Of a stretch of 64,000 nucleotides of DNA, positions 24,315 through 46,300 are shown in pieces. The notes beneath the pieces are model-generated. The model searched no databases. It saw only the letters and a program-made list of their open reading frames with translations, and was not told the origin of the DNA. Every line of letters begins with the position of its first letter. Position 1 is the first letter of the stretch. Origin of the DNA: Hypomesus transpacificus (lineage: Eukaryota > Chordata > Actinopteri > Osmeriformes > Osmeridae); assembly GCF_021917145.1 (NCBI RefSeq), contig NC_061073.1:1080075-1144074 (forward strand). The letters are read 5' to 3'. A program made the position numbers and the translations under genes.

Positions 24315-25688
24315 ATGGGGTCTGCAGCAAGCCAGCAAGCAGAAAAAGGTAAGTAGCCAAAATGTTATGTTATAAGTGAGGAAATAATGTTAATTGTATA
24401 GTCAGGTGAATCAATTTATTGATTCATTTCTTTTGAAATGTTCACAATATGCACTCTAACTGTTATATGTATATTACTGTCACAGATGTTAGGTACTGTA
24501 TCTGTCTATTCAATTAGTTTTGTATGCATAATTTTACAGCATATTGTCCTTGCTTTAACACTTTACTAGAGATTTAAGTAAAACATTTGTGAAATAAAGC
24601 AGAAATTTGTTTAGTTTGCCAAGTTTGCTCGAAATAAATAACCAAATAACCCAACTCAAAAATAACCAAACGCACACGTCTCCAGTATTTATTATACTGT
24701 AAATGTAGTTCCAGGGATCTGTTTATAGTGTACATGTAGTTCTCGTCCATTAAGCGAGGTAGCCTGGGCACAGGTTCTACTCTGTTAATCCTCATTGTTC
24801 CTCTGAGCGAAGAGCTTGTCACTGGCTCTAACACTCTTATAGAAATTAGCCCAATCCAATTTAAAGGTGCTTTCGCTTACGCGTGAAGATCTGTCATTTC
24901 CATTCACATAGAAAGCATTTCCTTTTGGCCTGCTGAACCTTCCATGAGACAGTTGAAACCATGAGTTAGGCTATCTAGGAGCTTCAGAGGCCTTTTACAT
25001 GTGTAATCTTCAAGAATCTTTCATTTGAAAGTGTTATGGCAACAACATATCCAGTACCAATATCATGCATCTGTTTTATTTCCTCATTGTGCTACTTAGC
25101 AATTAATTTGTCACATTCTTGATATATGTGACAGAATCGACCTCGCACCCTCAACTCATAGATGATACAAAGTAACTATTGATGCTCAACTAATAAACAA
25201 AAACAATCAACAGTTCAGTCCACTGATCCTAAACATTGAGCCCCTCGTAATAAATATTAGTACATTTAGTCATTTAGCAGACGCTCTTATCCAGAGCGAC
25301 TTACAGTAAGTACAGGGACATTCTCCCCGAGGCAAGTAGGGTAAAGTGCCTTGCCCAAGGACACAACGTGATTTTGCACGGCCGGGAATCAAACCAACAA
25401 CCTATTGATTAATAGCCTGACTCCCTAACCACTCAGCCATCTGACCCCCAAATCATGCATTGTGCTTCTACCTCAGTGCAAGCCGCCCTGCCACCAGACT
25501 CCAGCAGCGAGTCCTCCGTGGGGTGTGACTCTACGCCCCATCCACCAGCCATCTTCATCACTGCTCCTTCCCAGGAGGACCTCACCACCCCTCCACCCAT
25601 CATCACCATCGCAGAGGCTGCCAAAGAGAGAAGGCCCACCTCAGTGCCCATCATTGTAGGACAAAAACCCATCAGCAGCAAGGCCTAG
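24315..25688 (+). CDS. spata33: Putative SPATA33 orthologue, two exons, 81 aa
   Basis: Exon 1 at 24315-24348 (ATGGGGTCTGC..., encoding MGSAASQQAEK) ends in a strong GTAAGT donor at phase 1. Exon 2 at 25477-25688 follows a pyrimidine-rich CAG acceptor and completes the codon, giving 81 aa with codon use typical of real exons. AATAAA at 25999-26004 closes the transcript. The protein is proline/serine-rich and disordered. It contains PAIFIT, an exact PxIxIT calcineurin-docking motif, followed by APSQEDL, and a related PIITIA downstream. Known: mammalian SPATA33 lies between CHMP1A and CDK10, is short and disordered, and tethers calcineurin to sperm mitochondria through PQIIIT. The position and motif agree. 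The fish protein is shorter than human (about 139 aa) and overall similarity is weak; an extra middle exon cannot be excluded. Confidence 0.55.
25258..25447. repeat. Dispersed fish repeat, copy 3 (spata33 intron)
   Basis: Best-preserved copy of the element at 3814-3966. It begins near 'TACATTTAGTCATTTAGCAG', passes 'GCCTTGCCCAAGGACACAAC' and 'GCACGGCCGGGAATCAAACC', and ends 'CACTCAGCCATCTGACC'. It stops about 30 bp upstream of the exon 2 acceptor. Confidence 0.88.
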
Positions 25689-25998
25689 ACATCCATGGAA
25701 AGGTGTGGTCTAAAGGAATGCCAGCAGTTGTTTCCCCTCTTTTAGGGTTTAGTTTATATGTTGGGGTTTACATCTATGTTTAGGGAGGCTAACTGTAAAC
25801 CCTTTGTGATATTGCTTCTGAAAAGTGACATTTAGATACATGGCATACCATGACATGTGATAGATAAACCATAGCCTAATAGGCAGTTTGTGTAGGTCAA
25901 AGAGCAATCATTGTATCTAGACTATGGCCTTTATTTAGTTACTGCCTTTCGCAGTTGCTGACCCTCACTGATCACATGTACCTAAAAGTACAAATTTA

Positions 25999-26004
25999 AA
26001 TAAA
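25999..26004 (+). terminator. Polyadenylation signal of the spata33-like gene
   Basis: AATAAA 311 nt after the stop and 290 nt before the cdk10 start codon. Confidence 0.55.
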
Positions 26005-26293
26005 CATTTGAGGACTGAGTTTAAAATGTGATTCTAATTAATTTGTCTATTGATTTAGGGTCTATCTAATGGGGTGAACCACAATGACGGGGTGAACCAC
26101 AATGACGGAGTGTACGACGCAGCTTCTCAAACCCCGGGAAAACTCGTGGTTGGCCACCCAGATGGAAAGGAAAGATATGTGTAACACTAGAATGTCTTGT
26201 ATTTAGTTAGCTAGCTAGCCTACCATAGCTGAGTGAAGCGAAAACAACAAAGTACGCTTGGATGTAGGGCTTGTAGTGGAACTACACACAGAG

Positions 26294-31614
<5,321 letters not shown>

Positions 31615-32043
31615 TATTGTCAGAGCAGCTGACAGCGTGATGGATTTCTGGAGGCAATTCCAGAACCTGTAACACACAGACCTGTAACACACTCCCAGGT
31701 GCAGTGAGGAGGAGACATACTGCATGCTTGGAATGATGGTTGTGAATGCCGACTCGGCGGTCAGTATGACGATCACAGTGTTCTGAAGCAGGCTTTGTCA
31801 TGCTACTGCAGTATTAAACTGCCTAGTTTTCAGCTTCTCTTGGTTCCTTAATGCTAAATGTCTAACATTGCAGTCTTGCTAAAGATGAGCCTTAAACTAT
31901 GCAGTACATTTACAAAAGTACAATTTTACATTTGTGTGACCGGTTTGGTGTTAGGGTTGAAATTTATATACTGTAACTGGGCTTTTTTTTTTATTACTTG
32001 GAAATACTTTGATATTGTAACTTCAGTTTTTAGTTGTATTAAA
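31615..32043 (+). other. cdk10 3' UTR
   Basis: Non-coding tail after the cdk10 stop, with ATTAAA at 32038-32043 as the likely poly(A) signal and another ATTAAA near 31813. The vps4a 3' end (ATTAAA on the minus strand near 32163) is only about 120 bp further on. Confidence 0.5.
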
Positions 32044-33210
32044 AGCTATTTGAAATGCCTGTCTGTGATTGGTCAAGTGTCCTATGAGAAATGCTGAGAC
32101 ACAGACTCATCTCATCAGTGATGACATCACACTCAGTTCATGTTCAGTTCAAATGTAGTGTTTTTAATAGGTCAGAGGGCAGCTTGTTTACCATAGATAC
32201 GCCATCCTATCTGGGACATGAACATGACCAACTACACTGACAGAACTTATCTACTGTGGACTGGCAGTGGTTTTGGTGCTCAGTCAAATAAATTAGACAA
32301 ATTGAATGTAATACTGTAATTAGAATTGAGGGGAAAAAAACACTGTTGCTTATAAACATACACTTTCCTCCTCTGTAGAAGAACCATGACAATAAAATCC
32401 ACTGTAGTCTTCTCAGTGAAGAAGTTTGTCTCTTCAGAGCATAAATGAGATGACTTCAGGCAAAATAGGCCCCCCAAACACCATAACACAACACTATGGT
32501 CAGTCTCCATGACTACAGCGCCGAGGCAGCAAGGTATAGACACACGTGGAGCCTACCCTCTTCAACACTGCAACAGGACAGGGCTCTGAGGTCCTTCACG
32601 CCCAGTACCTGGAGCTATTGAACGTCAAGAGGAATACTACAACTGTCAAACAAACTTCTTTAGCCTGTTCATCTCACAGTTACAAATAGATCCTGACCAC
32701 AAAAGGAGATGTGAAGGAAATAATAAATAGTTATAAATAAGTGTTCAATTAAACGGCCTGTGACACTGGGGACCCATGAAAGTTATGGAGCGCATTCAAC
32801 AAATCAGTCAATACATTAGTCAGTAGTTTAGCAACTGGCAAATTAAAAGATTAGTAACAGACATTTGTGATAAGACAAAATAAATAAAAAACACATACTT
32901 AGGGAAACAATTGAACAAAAGTTTTTTTTTTTGTAAACTTTTTTTCCTCCTAAGCTCTTCAGTAGCGCTTTTATGAATACTGAACAAAGTGCAGGATGGC
33001 AAAGAAATGCACGGCTCCATGTCCTGGAAGCCCACCTCAGGCCGTGTCGTGGGAGGGAGCAAATACTTGACGTTAAAACACTTGGTAGTTCTTGCCGATG
33101 CAGGTTAGTTGAAAACCACCATGGAAGTAACTACTTGTCTGACAGGAAGTCTTGCGGGGAGGGGGGGGGGGGGAGAGACCAGGGGGCGGGTGGGGTGTAG
33201 GGGGCGTGTC
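32044..33210 (-). other. vps4a 3' UTR and convergent gene boundary
   Basis: No coding exon seen. The likely vps4a tail ends near the minus-strand ATTAAA at about 32163-32168. A G-rich run lies at 33160-33175. Confidence 0.45.
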
Positions 33211-36495
<3,285 letters not shown>

Positions 36496-36944
36496 TTCAT
36501 CTCACTCTTCGGAAATCCACCCAAATTAGCTATATTTGAGGCCTTTTTCAGATATGAGTTTTGATATATGCTCGCTAACTGTACAGTGTCTCAACTGGGG
36601 TGGCTGCTCTTGACATGACAAAGAAGGGATGCTAGCTCGCTGCTAGCTAGGTGACAGATTTTACTCTGCTCACCAATCCTACTAAACTAACAACAACACA
36701 AGGGACTGCGTCTTTGGCAAAGAATGTCGCCCTCTAGCGTGAACGTCGTTGGATACAGTTCTAGTTCCGCTACCATCTCTTCAGCGATTTGAAGCATATA
36801 TTTATGGCATCAAATATGGGCAAACATTTTCTACAGATGCCAAATACTATTGCCCATTATGAACCCATAATCTTTGAAAAAATTACTGAAAAAATAAAAA
36901 GCTAAAGCACACAAATTCTGGTAGCAATTTTGTCTTGGGAGAAA
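36496..36944. other. vps4a upstream region
   Basis: Short interval between the vps4a start and the sntb2 poly(A) site. It must hold the vps4a leader and promoter. It has many GCTAGC motifs and no open frame of note. Confidence 0.45.
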
Positions 36945-36950
36945 TTTATT
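36945..36950 (-). terminator. sntb2 polyadenylation signal
   Basis: AATAAA on the minus strand, about 1.47 kb downstream of the sntb2 stop. 36951-38419 is then a long 3' UTR with no coding exon seen. Confidence 0.5.
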
Positions 36951-38419
36951 TGTATAGGCTATATATTTACATTTGAGGTTATAACATCATTATTATTATA
37001 CATTACATACTGTATATATCAGAGTGCAGGCGTAGAGTCTACCATAGTTGTGCATGTAACATGTTGTAACAGCAGGCTCTCCTATGCTTTCTCTGCGATT
37101 GTGTACAACGCATTAAGCTGCCACAGATACAAAACTTTGGTTCAATAACCCTTTCTTGGAGTAAAAGCATTGCTTTGCATAGGAAACAGTCCTATTGGAA
37201 GCTAAACATGTTTGAAGATCAGAGTAATACAAAAGGGTTTAACCAACAGCTTGAAACTGTAATTTGTTCAGTGAGATACATTCATGGGTAAACTGGAAGG
37301 CTTGACTTTTAGGCTAACAGCGAGAGCATCGGTGGAATCTCTGGTAAAGACACGGGTATACACAGGAAAAACATTGGACTAGGAACTGGAATAACACAAC
37401 TGCAGGATTGATCCCGCTACTCTGTATTCATGGAACATGATCATCATCATCATTCTAGTCCATCAGCAACATCATGATGGACCTTGGTCTGAAAGGAAGC
37501 GTACAAGACTCTGAAGTCACCCAGTCAGATGGTTCCTCAGGAGGTGACTCTACCGGTACACATCCTGCCACGTGACCTGTACGTCACGTCAAACTCATGC
37601 TGTGTGCGTCTGGGATGCATCACAAGGAATGGTTAGAAGTGGTCCGCCCTTTACAGATCTCCAGAGAAACCCTCCCTGACCCAGGCTAGAAGGCTAGGGG
37701 GAGTGGCTAACTAAGTGTGCACAGTGACAGGTAGCATAAGGGTGACTTATGTCATGTATGTCATATAGAAATGACATAAGGGGGACGGGACAGGTGTTAA
37801 GCTGTAATTTAGAAATGGTCTAATACACTTAAAAGTTCATACAGTCAAGAGGACATTATAAACATGGGGGGCTAGTATTCCTCAACACAGATGAAGTCTT
37901 GTCTGCAGTTCCAAACTGAGGTTCACCGTGTCTTGGAAACTGTCCCAATGATACATACAAATGTACTAACTAGCCAATACTAAAATATCAGGGTTACAGT
38001 ATAAAAGTAATACTATTGCTGTGCATCTTAAAAGCTTACTCTGCTTGGAATCTTACAACACTTACAACAAATGGAAAGAAGAAAAAGCTTTCTTGACTAC
38101 ACGTAAAAAGGCACAGTTGGCAATCCTGATTATAACAGTCATTTGGGATATTGTACTAAACAATTGGTGCTTTAGGCAACAGGCACACTATCAAGCCAAC
38201 ACAAACACACACACCTTTACACAAGCATACTTCATCATCCGCTCAGGCTTCTACGCTCCATGTCAGTTCAGTGCCCAAAGTCAAGTAACAGTTACTAGTT
38301 CCTCTTAAACTCTGTTTAAATCCATCTTATAATAGCAAAGTACACAAAGAGAGACCGGAAGGCTGTGAAGGACCAGTAGAGGAGGGGGGGGATCTCTGGA
38401 TGGGGCTCCTGGTACTGCT

Positions 38420-41400
38420 TCAGGTCAGCAGGCCCAGACGGGTCAGCTTGGCAGACAGGAACGAATGGAGCACAAACACAATAGGCTTCGGCCCGGAATG
38501 CAAATCAAACACCTGGAGGATGAAAAGTGAGACAGACAGAGACAGAGAGAAAGAGAGAGAGAAAGAGAGAGAAAGAGAGAGAGAAAAGAGAGAGAAAAAG
38601 AGAAAGAGAAAAAGAGAGAGAGAAAAAGAGAGACAGAGAGGGGGGACGGGACAAGAGCTATTGTAACTAATGGTGTCAAGGAAGCCTAGGTTCTGTCATG
38701 TCTACTGAAGCGTCTTGTCATCTGGCTCTGGCCTGTACAGAGCCCACACAGCAACACCCTGGGCACCAGTTACACTGCTCACCATCTCTCCCTCGGGACC
38801 TCCAAAGTCCAGATAGAGGTTTCGTATCCCGTCGTCGGCAGACAACTTGAGCTTCTCAAAGGGGTATCTGTAGAGCACAGCGCCCCCTGGAGGGTCAGGT
38901 GGCTCCCGCGTCACAGTGAAGCCCTTCTCATAGTGCAGAGTCAGCCGGACATCCTGCCTGTTCAACATACAACCTGACGCACACGCACGCACACACACAG
39001 AGAGACACACACAGAGACACACACAAACAAATGTCAAACATAAAATATCTAGTGTTGAGGTGGGGCAGTGGGCTAAGACATGGCACCTCACGTTAAGACC
39101 CTTGAAGAGTGTGTGACTGCTGTTTCTTTTACTGAAGCACTTCCAGGTGTCTGAATGTAACGTTTGTGATTTACACAGCAGAAAGAGCGAGTCAGTTTAA
39201 CAGCAGGAGAGAGGAAGGAAAAGAGGGTTTCCAGTGGTAATTCTAGCAGCCAACTATTGTTCTCTTCAGTGGAAACATTTCACATTCTGGCTGAGCTGCT
39301 TCAACATCTGCTTCAATTCTCTTCTTCTTCGCTACACTGTCATTAACTTCTGATCTTCTCTGGTACCCTATTATTCTGCCCCAGCTTCCTGGATAATGGA
39401 GAAAACGCCACCTTGGGACAGGGAACCACGAACCACAAACATTCCCAAAACACAAAAAACAAAAACTCGATTCGAACCAGCATGCAGTGTACAGAGAAAG
39501 AGTTGACACACACGTACTCACCGATAGACACCTCTTTGATAAGTTCTGCCGCGGCGTGCCCGCCCTGCACCAGCGCCCGCGTCCATGACGACAGGTCCCA
39601 GGTGGTCTCCACTCGGAACACGTGGGACTCGATGCCACGCCCCGTACCCGTCCGCGTGGCAAACACCAACTCTGCCCCCTGGGCAGGGGCGCTGCGGGCA
39701 CTGCCAGAGTGGACCAGTCTGGGAAGGAAAGACAGGGAAACAACACACAGGTCAGGGAGGGAGAGGAGAGAGGGCTGGGGGGATGGAGACAGAGGTGGAG
39801 TTAGAGAGAGACACACAGAGACAGAGAGAGACAGAGGTACCTGGTAGCTAGTAGAGGGTGAGTGAGCAGAGGTGTGGACCAGGCTTCACGGCTCCATGGC
39901 ACTGACTCAAACAGCAGGATGTCTTTCTCTGTCAGCGCCATGACAACAGGGCGAAACTGGTGACGGCCACCATCCAGCTGGACCTATAAGAGATAAGCAC
40001 CCCTTAAATGCGTGTGTGTTTTCATGTGTGTGTGTGGGAGGGGGTAGGGGGTGGGCATGCACCACTGTGGATGGAAACTTCTGGTTTGGTTGGACAAAGT
40101 GCTTCCTGTCATACCATACCGCGGCAACTACTAAATATACCAAACATACCCTTGCACACACCTCCATACATGATAAGGTCTTGACACATACAGCAGCTAC
40201 ACAACAACCAGACACACTTCATAATCAGTGACTATATAGCATCTCTACCATAGCTCTGTGTGTCTGTGTATGTGTCTGTGTATGTGTTAAGGACAGGAAT
40301 CAGCAGGGACCTCCGGATACGATACCATCACAATACTTAAGTGGCGATTCGATATATATTGCGATTCTGTGGGTATTATGATTCTGTAAGTATTGTGATT
40401 CGATATTACAATTTTTTGCGATTTCCTTTAGTTATATATTTTTTTTAAACACTGAACCATGAAAAACTGTTGAATCATACATTCAAATACAACAGTCAAA
40501 TATTCTTAGAACTTTCCAAGTTTTATTTCAAGTTTTAATTCCTAAATCTTAACATTAACTTAATGACTGCAGGGCAGCCAATATAGAAAATAAATGAAAA
40601 TGTGCTCTACTATTATATAGCGCCTGTCAACTGCACACAAACTGACAGATTAAGGAATGTATGCCACTTAGGCTACTTTTAAACAATAAATAAAAGGTAA
40701 AATAAATAGAACGAATGAAAGTGTATTTAAAATATAAACTTTGAAATGAACAAAAAGTAGGCTATGCTTCACTGTTGTTTGCATGTAGGCCATGCAAAGC
40801 TAGTGCTTGGGTATGTTTAGATTCTTGTGCAAAAACAAGAGCTGGTCAACATGCTCTGGGGTGAGGTTGTTCCTCTGGGCAGTAACGACGTCCCCTTCAG
40901 TAGAGTGTTTCTCGGCTCTAATGTATCATGTTACGAAAACCTGCATTTTCGACCACACTATAAGGACGAAGGTCTTTGCATATAAAAAGATAGATTGATT
41001 CTGTTATGCGATTTGCCTTTTCTGAACCGCTAGGGAGATTGCTGAAATATGTATTCAGCGTTTGTTGTTTGCTGCTAGCAGGTTTGGCTTCCTCCGCTGT
41101 TTTGTCTGATAACTGATAAGATGGTCTACAGTGATATGGGCACGCATGTATGTTGGTGGTATTACTTTCTTTCCGTGGCATAGTTTGCAGACAGCATTGC
41201 TCATGTCTAACAATTTTTTTCCTTGTAAATTATGAAAGCCAAAGTTCTTCCAGACGTGCGATTAAACTGTTAAGGTGCAGCATGAATCATGGGATACATT
41301 TTTGACATGTTTGCTGTCCAACATGTTAGCCTTTGTATTCCTACCTAGCTACTACGTGTGAAGGTGCGCTTCTAGCCGGAAGGACATCTGGAACCAATAT

Positions 41401-43287
41401 ATTGCGTTGCGCTATATCTGTAGGCTGGGGCGCCGTATAGTGGGCAAAAGTTATGACGATTCTAATGGCACCTGACTGAGGTAGGATTATAAGAGGCAAT
41501 GTTTTTTTCGCCTTGAATAAAATCATTTAAAGTAGGCTACAGACAAAATATCGATTTGGGAGGCAGCGTGGCGATAAAAAAATCGGCACACACAAGAATT
41601 GCGAATCGTAACTTAATTGATTCTCTCCCCCCCCCCTCCCTCCCCTCCCTCCCCATCCCTAGTGTGTGTACGTGGTACCTGCTCTGCCAGCCAGCCTATG
41701 TGTTTAAGATGGGGGATTGAAGTTCCGGAGGCGCTTAGGTAAGCGTTGATGTGGGCCAGTGTCTGGGGCAGCAGGGCAGCTATGTTGGTGTGGATGGTAC
41801 TGAACCAGGAGCTGGCGCTGGGTCCGTCCTTACAGCGCAGGACCATCGTGTGCTGCCCGTCTGGGGAATGGAGCTCCAGCAGCCTGGACGACACAGCAGG
41901 AACCAAACCGACACGTTAACACACTGTGACAACTGTAAGACAGGACGACAGGAACTGGCATCCATACACAGATCGGAACTAGCCATCAGGAAGCCTCTTC
42001 CTCACGCAATAACAGTCTCCTCCCCCCCCCCCCCCCCCCCCCCCCCCCACACACACACACCTGTTCTCCAGGTCCGGCATGGTGAGGTTACGGCTGATGA
42101 AGCACATCTTCAGGCTGATGACCTTCCTGTCTTTGGCCGAGCTGTGCTTGGGCGAACCAGAGTCCTCGCTGCCGCTGTAGCTAGGCGACTGAGGACGCAC
42201 GCCGTCCCACGGCAGGTCCGCCACCAGGGACGGCTTCTTGAACAGTGGAGACACCTCCCGGATGTACTTCACTGGGACACACACACACACGGTCACACAA
42301 CTATTAGAGCGGGGCATCGTGAAGTATTGGCCTGCTCCCTCAGGAACGCGCTACAGCAAGCAGGGAGGCACACAACACCGGGTGATTAACTATTTCTGTG
42401 GCTATTGTAGCTAACCTTTTCCCTCCTGACCAATCAGATGTCTTGCAGGGGTGTTGAAACAGTTCCAACTACAGTATAATACAAGTGTTCAAAGGGTGTC
42501 ATTGGAAGAAGTACACTGTAGCTGTGAGCAATGAGAGTCGCAGTGAGTGCTTGGAGAGCTTGTGTGATTGGCTGTTTGTAGAAGAATGATTTAAACTACA
42601 ATAATGGATTCTGGTGCCAGATTTGGTCCAGGCACCATTACCTCCCATTCCTCAAAGAGCCCAACCCTCCATTCCTCTACCACAAATCAACATCTTCTTT
42701 CCATTCCCCTCCCCCACTCTCTGAAATGCACAGTCACACTTCTGCTAATACTTACTTGTGTGTGTGCATGATAATGTGGGTGTTCATAAGAATAGGTGTA
42801 CGTGTTTGAATATGTGTATTCATGTGTGTGTGTGTGTGTGTGTGACGATCCTTTGGGTCCCTCTACTCTGAGGAAGACATTGGATCCATGGAGATGAAGG
42901 ATGATGTCATTATAGGATGTAGGCTGGGATTAAGGTTGTAAAAGTAGCTGATCTGATCGCCTGCTAGAGAGAAAGAGTGTGTGCGTGTGTGTGTGCGCAC
43001 GCGTGTGAGAGAGAGACAGGGTTAGGGCTGTGGTGGGGCAGTCGGCCAAGTTAAGTTGGCCTACCAACTATAGAGCTCATACCAACAGTGACCATGAATA
43101 TCTCTGCCTCTGTGGGTTTTTTTTGAGCGTGTTACGTAAAGGAGTATCTCCTTATGTGTTAAATCACAAAATATGCTGAGTTCTCCTCTTATGTCCTCTC
43201 CTCTACCCTGTTTAAAGATCTCATTAGACCTGACAGAAATGTCACTCAGTTCCACTTCTGCTTTTAATTAGGCCAGCACACTAAGGA

Positions 43288-43332
<45 letters not shown>

Positions 43333-46300
43333 GTCCCATGAGGTGCCATCCTACATAGCAAGCTTGTCTTTTTCCCTCAATAGCTCTGTGCCCATAGCCA
43401 AGCGGCTAAAACAGGCAGTCAATACGCTAGCAAGCCAGACAGCCAGTCAGCCATTGAGTCAGTCAGCTGGCCAGCCAGTCAAACCGCTGTTTTTCTACTA
43501 ACCAGAAACCCCCCTGAGGTTTGTCCAGCCCCAACCTCCCAAACCTCGTCTCCAACTGTCTCGCCCCCTCCCCTCTTTATTCCCCCTCTCTCTCTCCCTA
43601 CCACACTCTCTCCACTTTCTCTTTCCTCCCCTCTCCATCCCTTCCAATCCACACACCCCCACTTTCTCCCTTACTATTTGCTTATTCCCTTAGTTCTCTG
43701 TCCCGTCCCCCAGCCCCTCGACCAGTGCTGCCAGAGTCCTAATGAGAACAGTGTGTCTGACTCCTCACATGGGCTGAGAGGAGTCCAGGAGGGGGAGGGG
43801 GGCTTGTCCTACTCCACACAACTCCACTGAGGCTCCACGCGCATGAACATCTCGCTCTCTCTCACTCTCTCACTCTCTCACTCTCTCACTCTCTCACTCT
43901 CTCACTCTCTCACTCTCTCACACACAAACAACTTCCCTCTCTCTCACGCTTAACAGACCCACTCAGCATGCCTTCTCTCTATCTAACTCCCATGCATTAA
44001 AAGTCCCTCTGCAGTTTCTCTTCAAACACAATAACACCTGCCTCCTCCTCCTGCCCCCCCCCCCTCCCTGGCTAACTGTGAACCTGAATCATACAACACG
44101 TCCATGCAGAGACCATGTTTATGTGTGGTCCTTTTGTTCTTTCACACAACATGTGCTGCTGCCCTGGTGCCCTACTACTGGACTGAACATCCATCTGTTT
44201 CAACACACACACACACACACACAGGCTGCCAGAGCGCAGAAAGAGAGAGAATCCGTTTCAACTCCAGTCACAGTGCAGCGCAACTCCAGTCCGCGATTCC
44301 AAACCTCAGAGAGGACACTGCTGGCGTCTGAACTCAGACATCGTGGCCCATTTGAAGATGTTCAGACTCATGTCGCATTGTGAGCAGGAGGACGGTGCCA
44401 TGTTCCGTGGGATGCTCTGGCAGGGGAACAACAGAACAAACTCGTCCTCAATCAGGGCTGTCCCCATTTCGTTGGTCAATGGACTCTTTGTCTGCGTGTG
44501 CCATTTCTAATCCTTTATTCAACAAGACAATGGGCTCCTCCGGGAGGAACAGATGACCGTGCAAACTCAGTCTGACAACAGCATGGCTCCAATGACAGGT
44601 GTTTTTAACATACGTGCCATAGGTTGGTGTACGCGTGTTCGCCGCCCACCAAATGGGGATGATGGACACTGATGAAGATTAAGCTTGTTGTGATATGGAC
44701 TAAAACAACAGTATTGGCTACATATACTCTATCAATGCACATGGTCATGTCAGGCCAGATCTTGGTCCTAGTTAGAAGCCAGGATTTGACCAGAATGTGG
44801 ATCAGGTCTGGACAGGAGCCCCTCCCCAGCCCTCCTCCCCCCTCTCCCCCCCCCCCAGGCCTGGGTCCCGGCTGTGGAGCCAACCTGGGGGTCAGGCAGG
44901 TCAGGCAGCTAATCACCAGCAAATGTGTTGTTAATGTCTAGTGTACATGCCACAGTGGTCTGGAAACCCAAAGCTCCTTCTGACAACCCCTGGTTAGGCC
45001 TGGGGAGGGTGCTCCGTTCACAAACACCACAACTCAACGATCCGACATGCTGACAAACAGTGACAGCGCCCTGGGACATTCCTGCATCCGAGGGTCCCAG
45101 GTTGGAGCCCGAGTAGGTCTTACATCATCCACTCGACTTTGCCACTTACAATGTCTAAACAAAAGTGGGGTGGAGCGGTGGATATAATGATGGATGGTTA
45201 GATGACAGCTGGAAAAAGGGATGGATGTATTGAGGGTCGTTTTAATAATATGATGCTGTGCATTTTTCTTGAGGCAACAGAGATACCTCATTTGAAAAGC
45301 TCAATTGAGAGCAACTGCCTACCACACCAAAAGACTCTAACCTTCCTCGATCTTACTCTGTTCCAGGTTCCATTCCGGAACATTAACCACACAGTGCATG
45401 TGCACACCCTCACAGGTTTCCTAGCCAGGGGCCCAACTCTAATGTGCACATTCACATCAATGACAACCACACAATCACTTAGCGTATGCAATGAGGCCTT
45501 ATCTAGGCCTCCATGATACAACGGCTGACTTTGTCATACTGCGGTCACTTTCCTGTTTACTGATATGATAGCGTTGTTGATATAGCTGATCCCGCCCCCG
45601 TTCAAAAACCACATCGACAGTGGCTGAGCGGTGAGAATGCGAGGACTCGTTACACAACATAAATACATTCCACCTCTGATAGTTGATAGCGCTGATCGAA
45701 GCCCTCGAGCTTCTACTGATATGCACTGATGAGATGACACTTTGTTACTTCTGTATGACTGACGGGCAAGTTGGTCGCACCTGGGAAAGTCCTGACATCT
45801 AGAAAGTTCACCATGCTGACATAGCCGTCTACCTAAAAACCTTCCTTTAGCTTGGTCAACATGCTTTTCTGTCAAAAAGTCCTTCAATGTGAGAAACTGC
45901 ACTGTAATGCTGATATGGTAACGCGTTGTGTGTCTAATACTATTTCTGAGAACTAGTTTGATAAGAGAAACAAAATCGAAGCGTAGGTGGTTGTCGGTTA
46001 TGTATAACCTGGCCTTGACAAATCCCCGCTGTTGCGTTCTCAATCTTACCCTCAAGCGTAACCTCCTTTCCGGCCTTTTTAAGCGCCTGCACCGCCAGAT
46101 CATGCGTAGCCTCCCTCAGGTCGTTCCCGTTGACAGACAGGATAGCATCGCCGACCCGAAGCGCGCGACTCTGGTCTGCTGCCAGTCCGGGAAAGATCTT
46201 GGATATGAGGATGGGCATTCGGTTTTCTCGGCCCCCTTTGATGCTGATTCCCAAGCCGCCGGACTCCTGTTTGACCACTCGAACTTTACGCACTGCCTCT

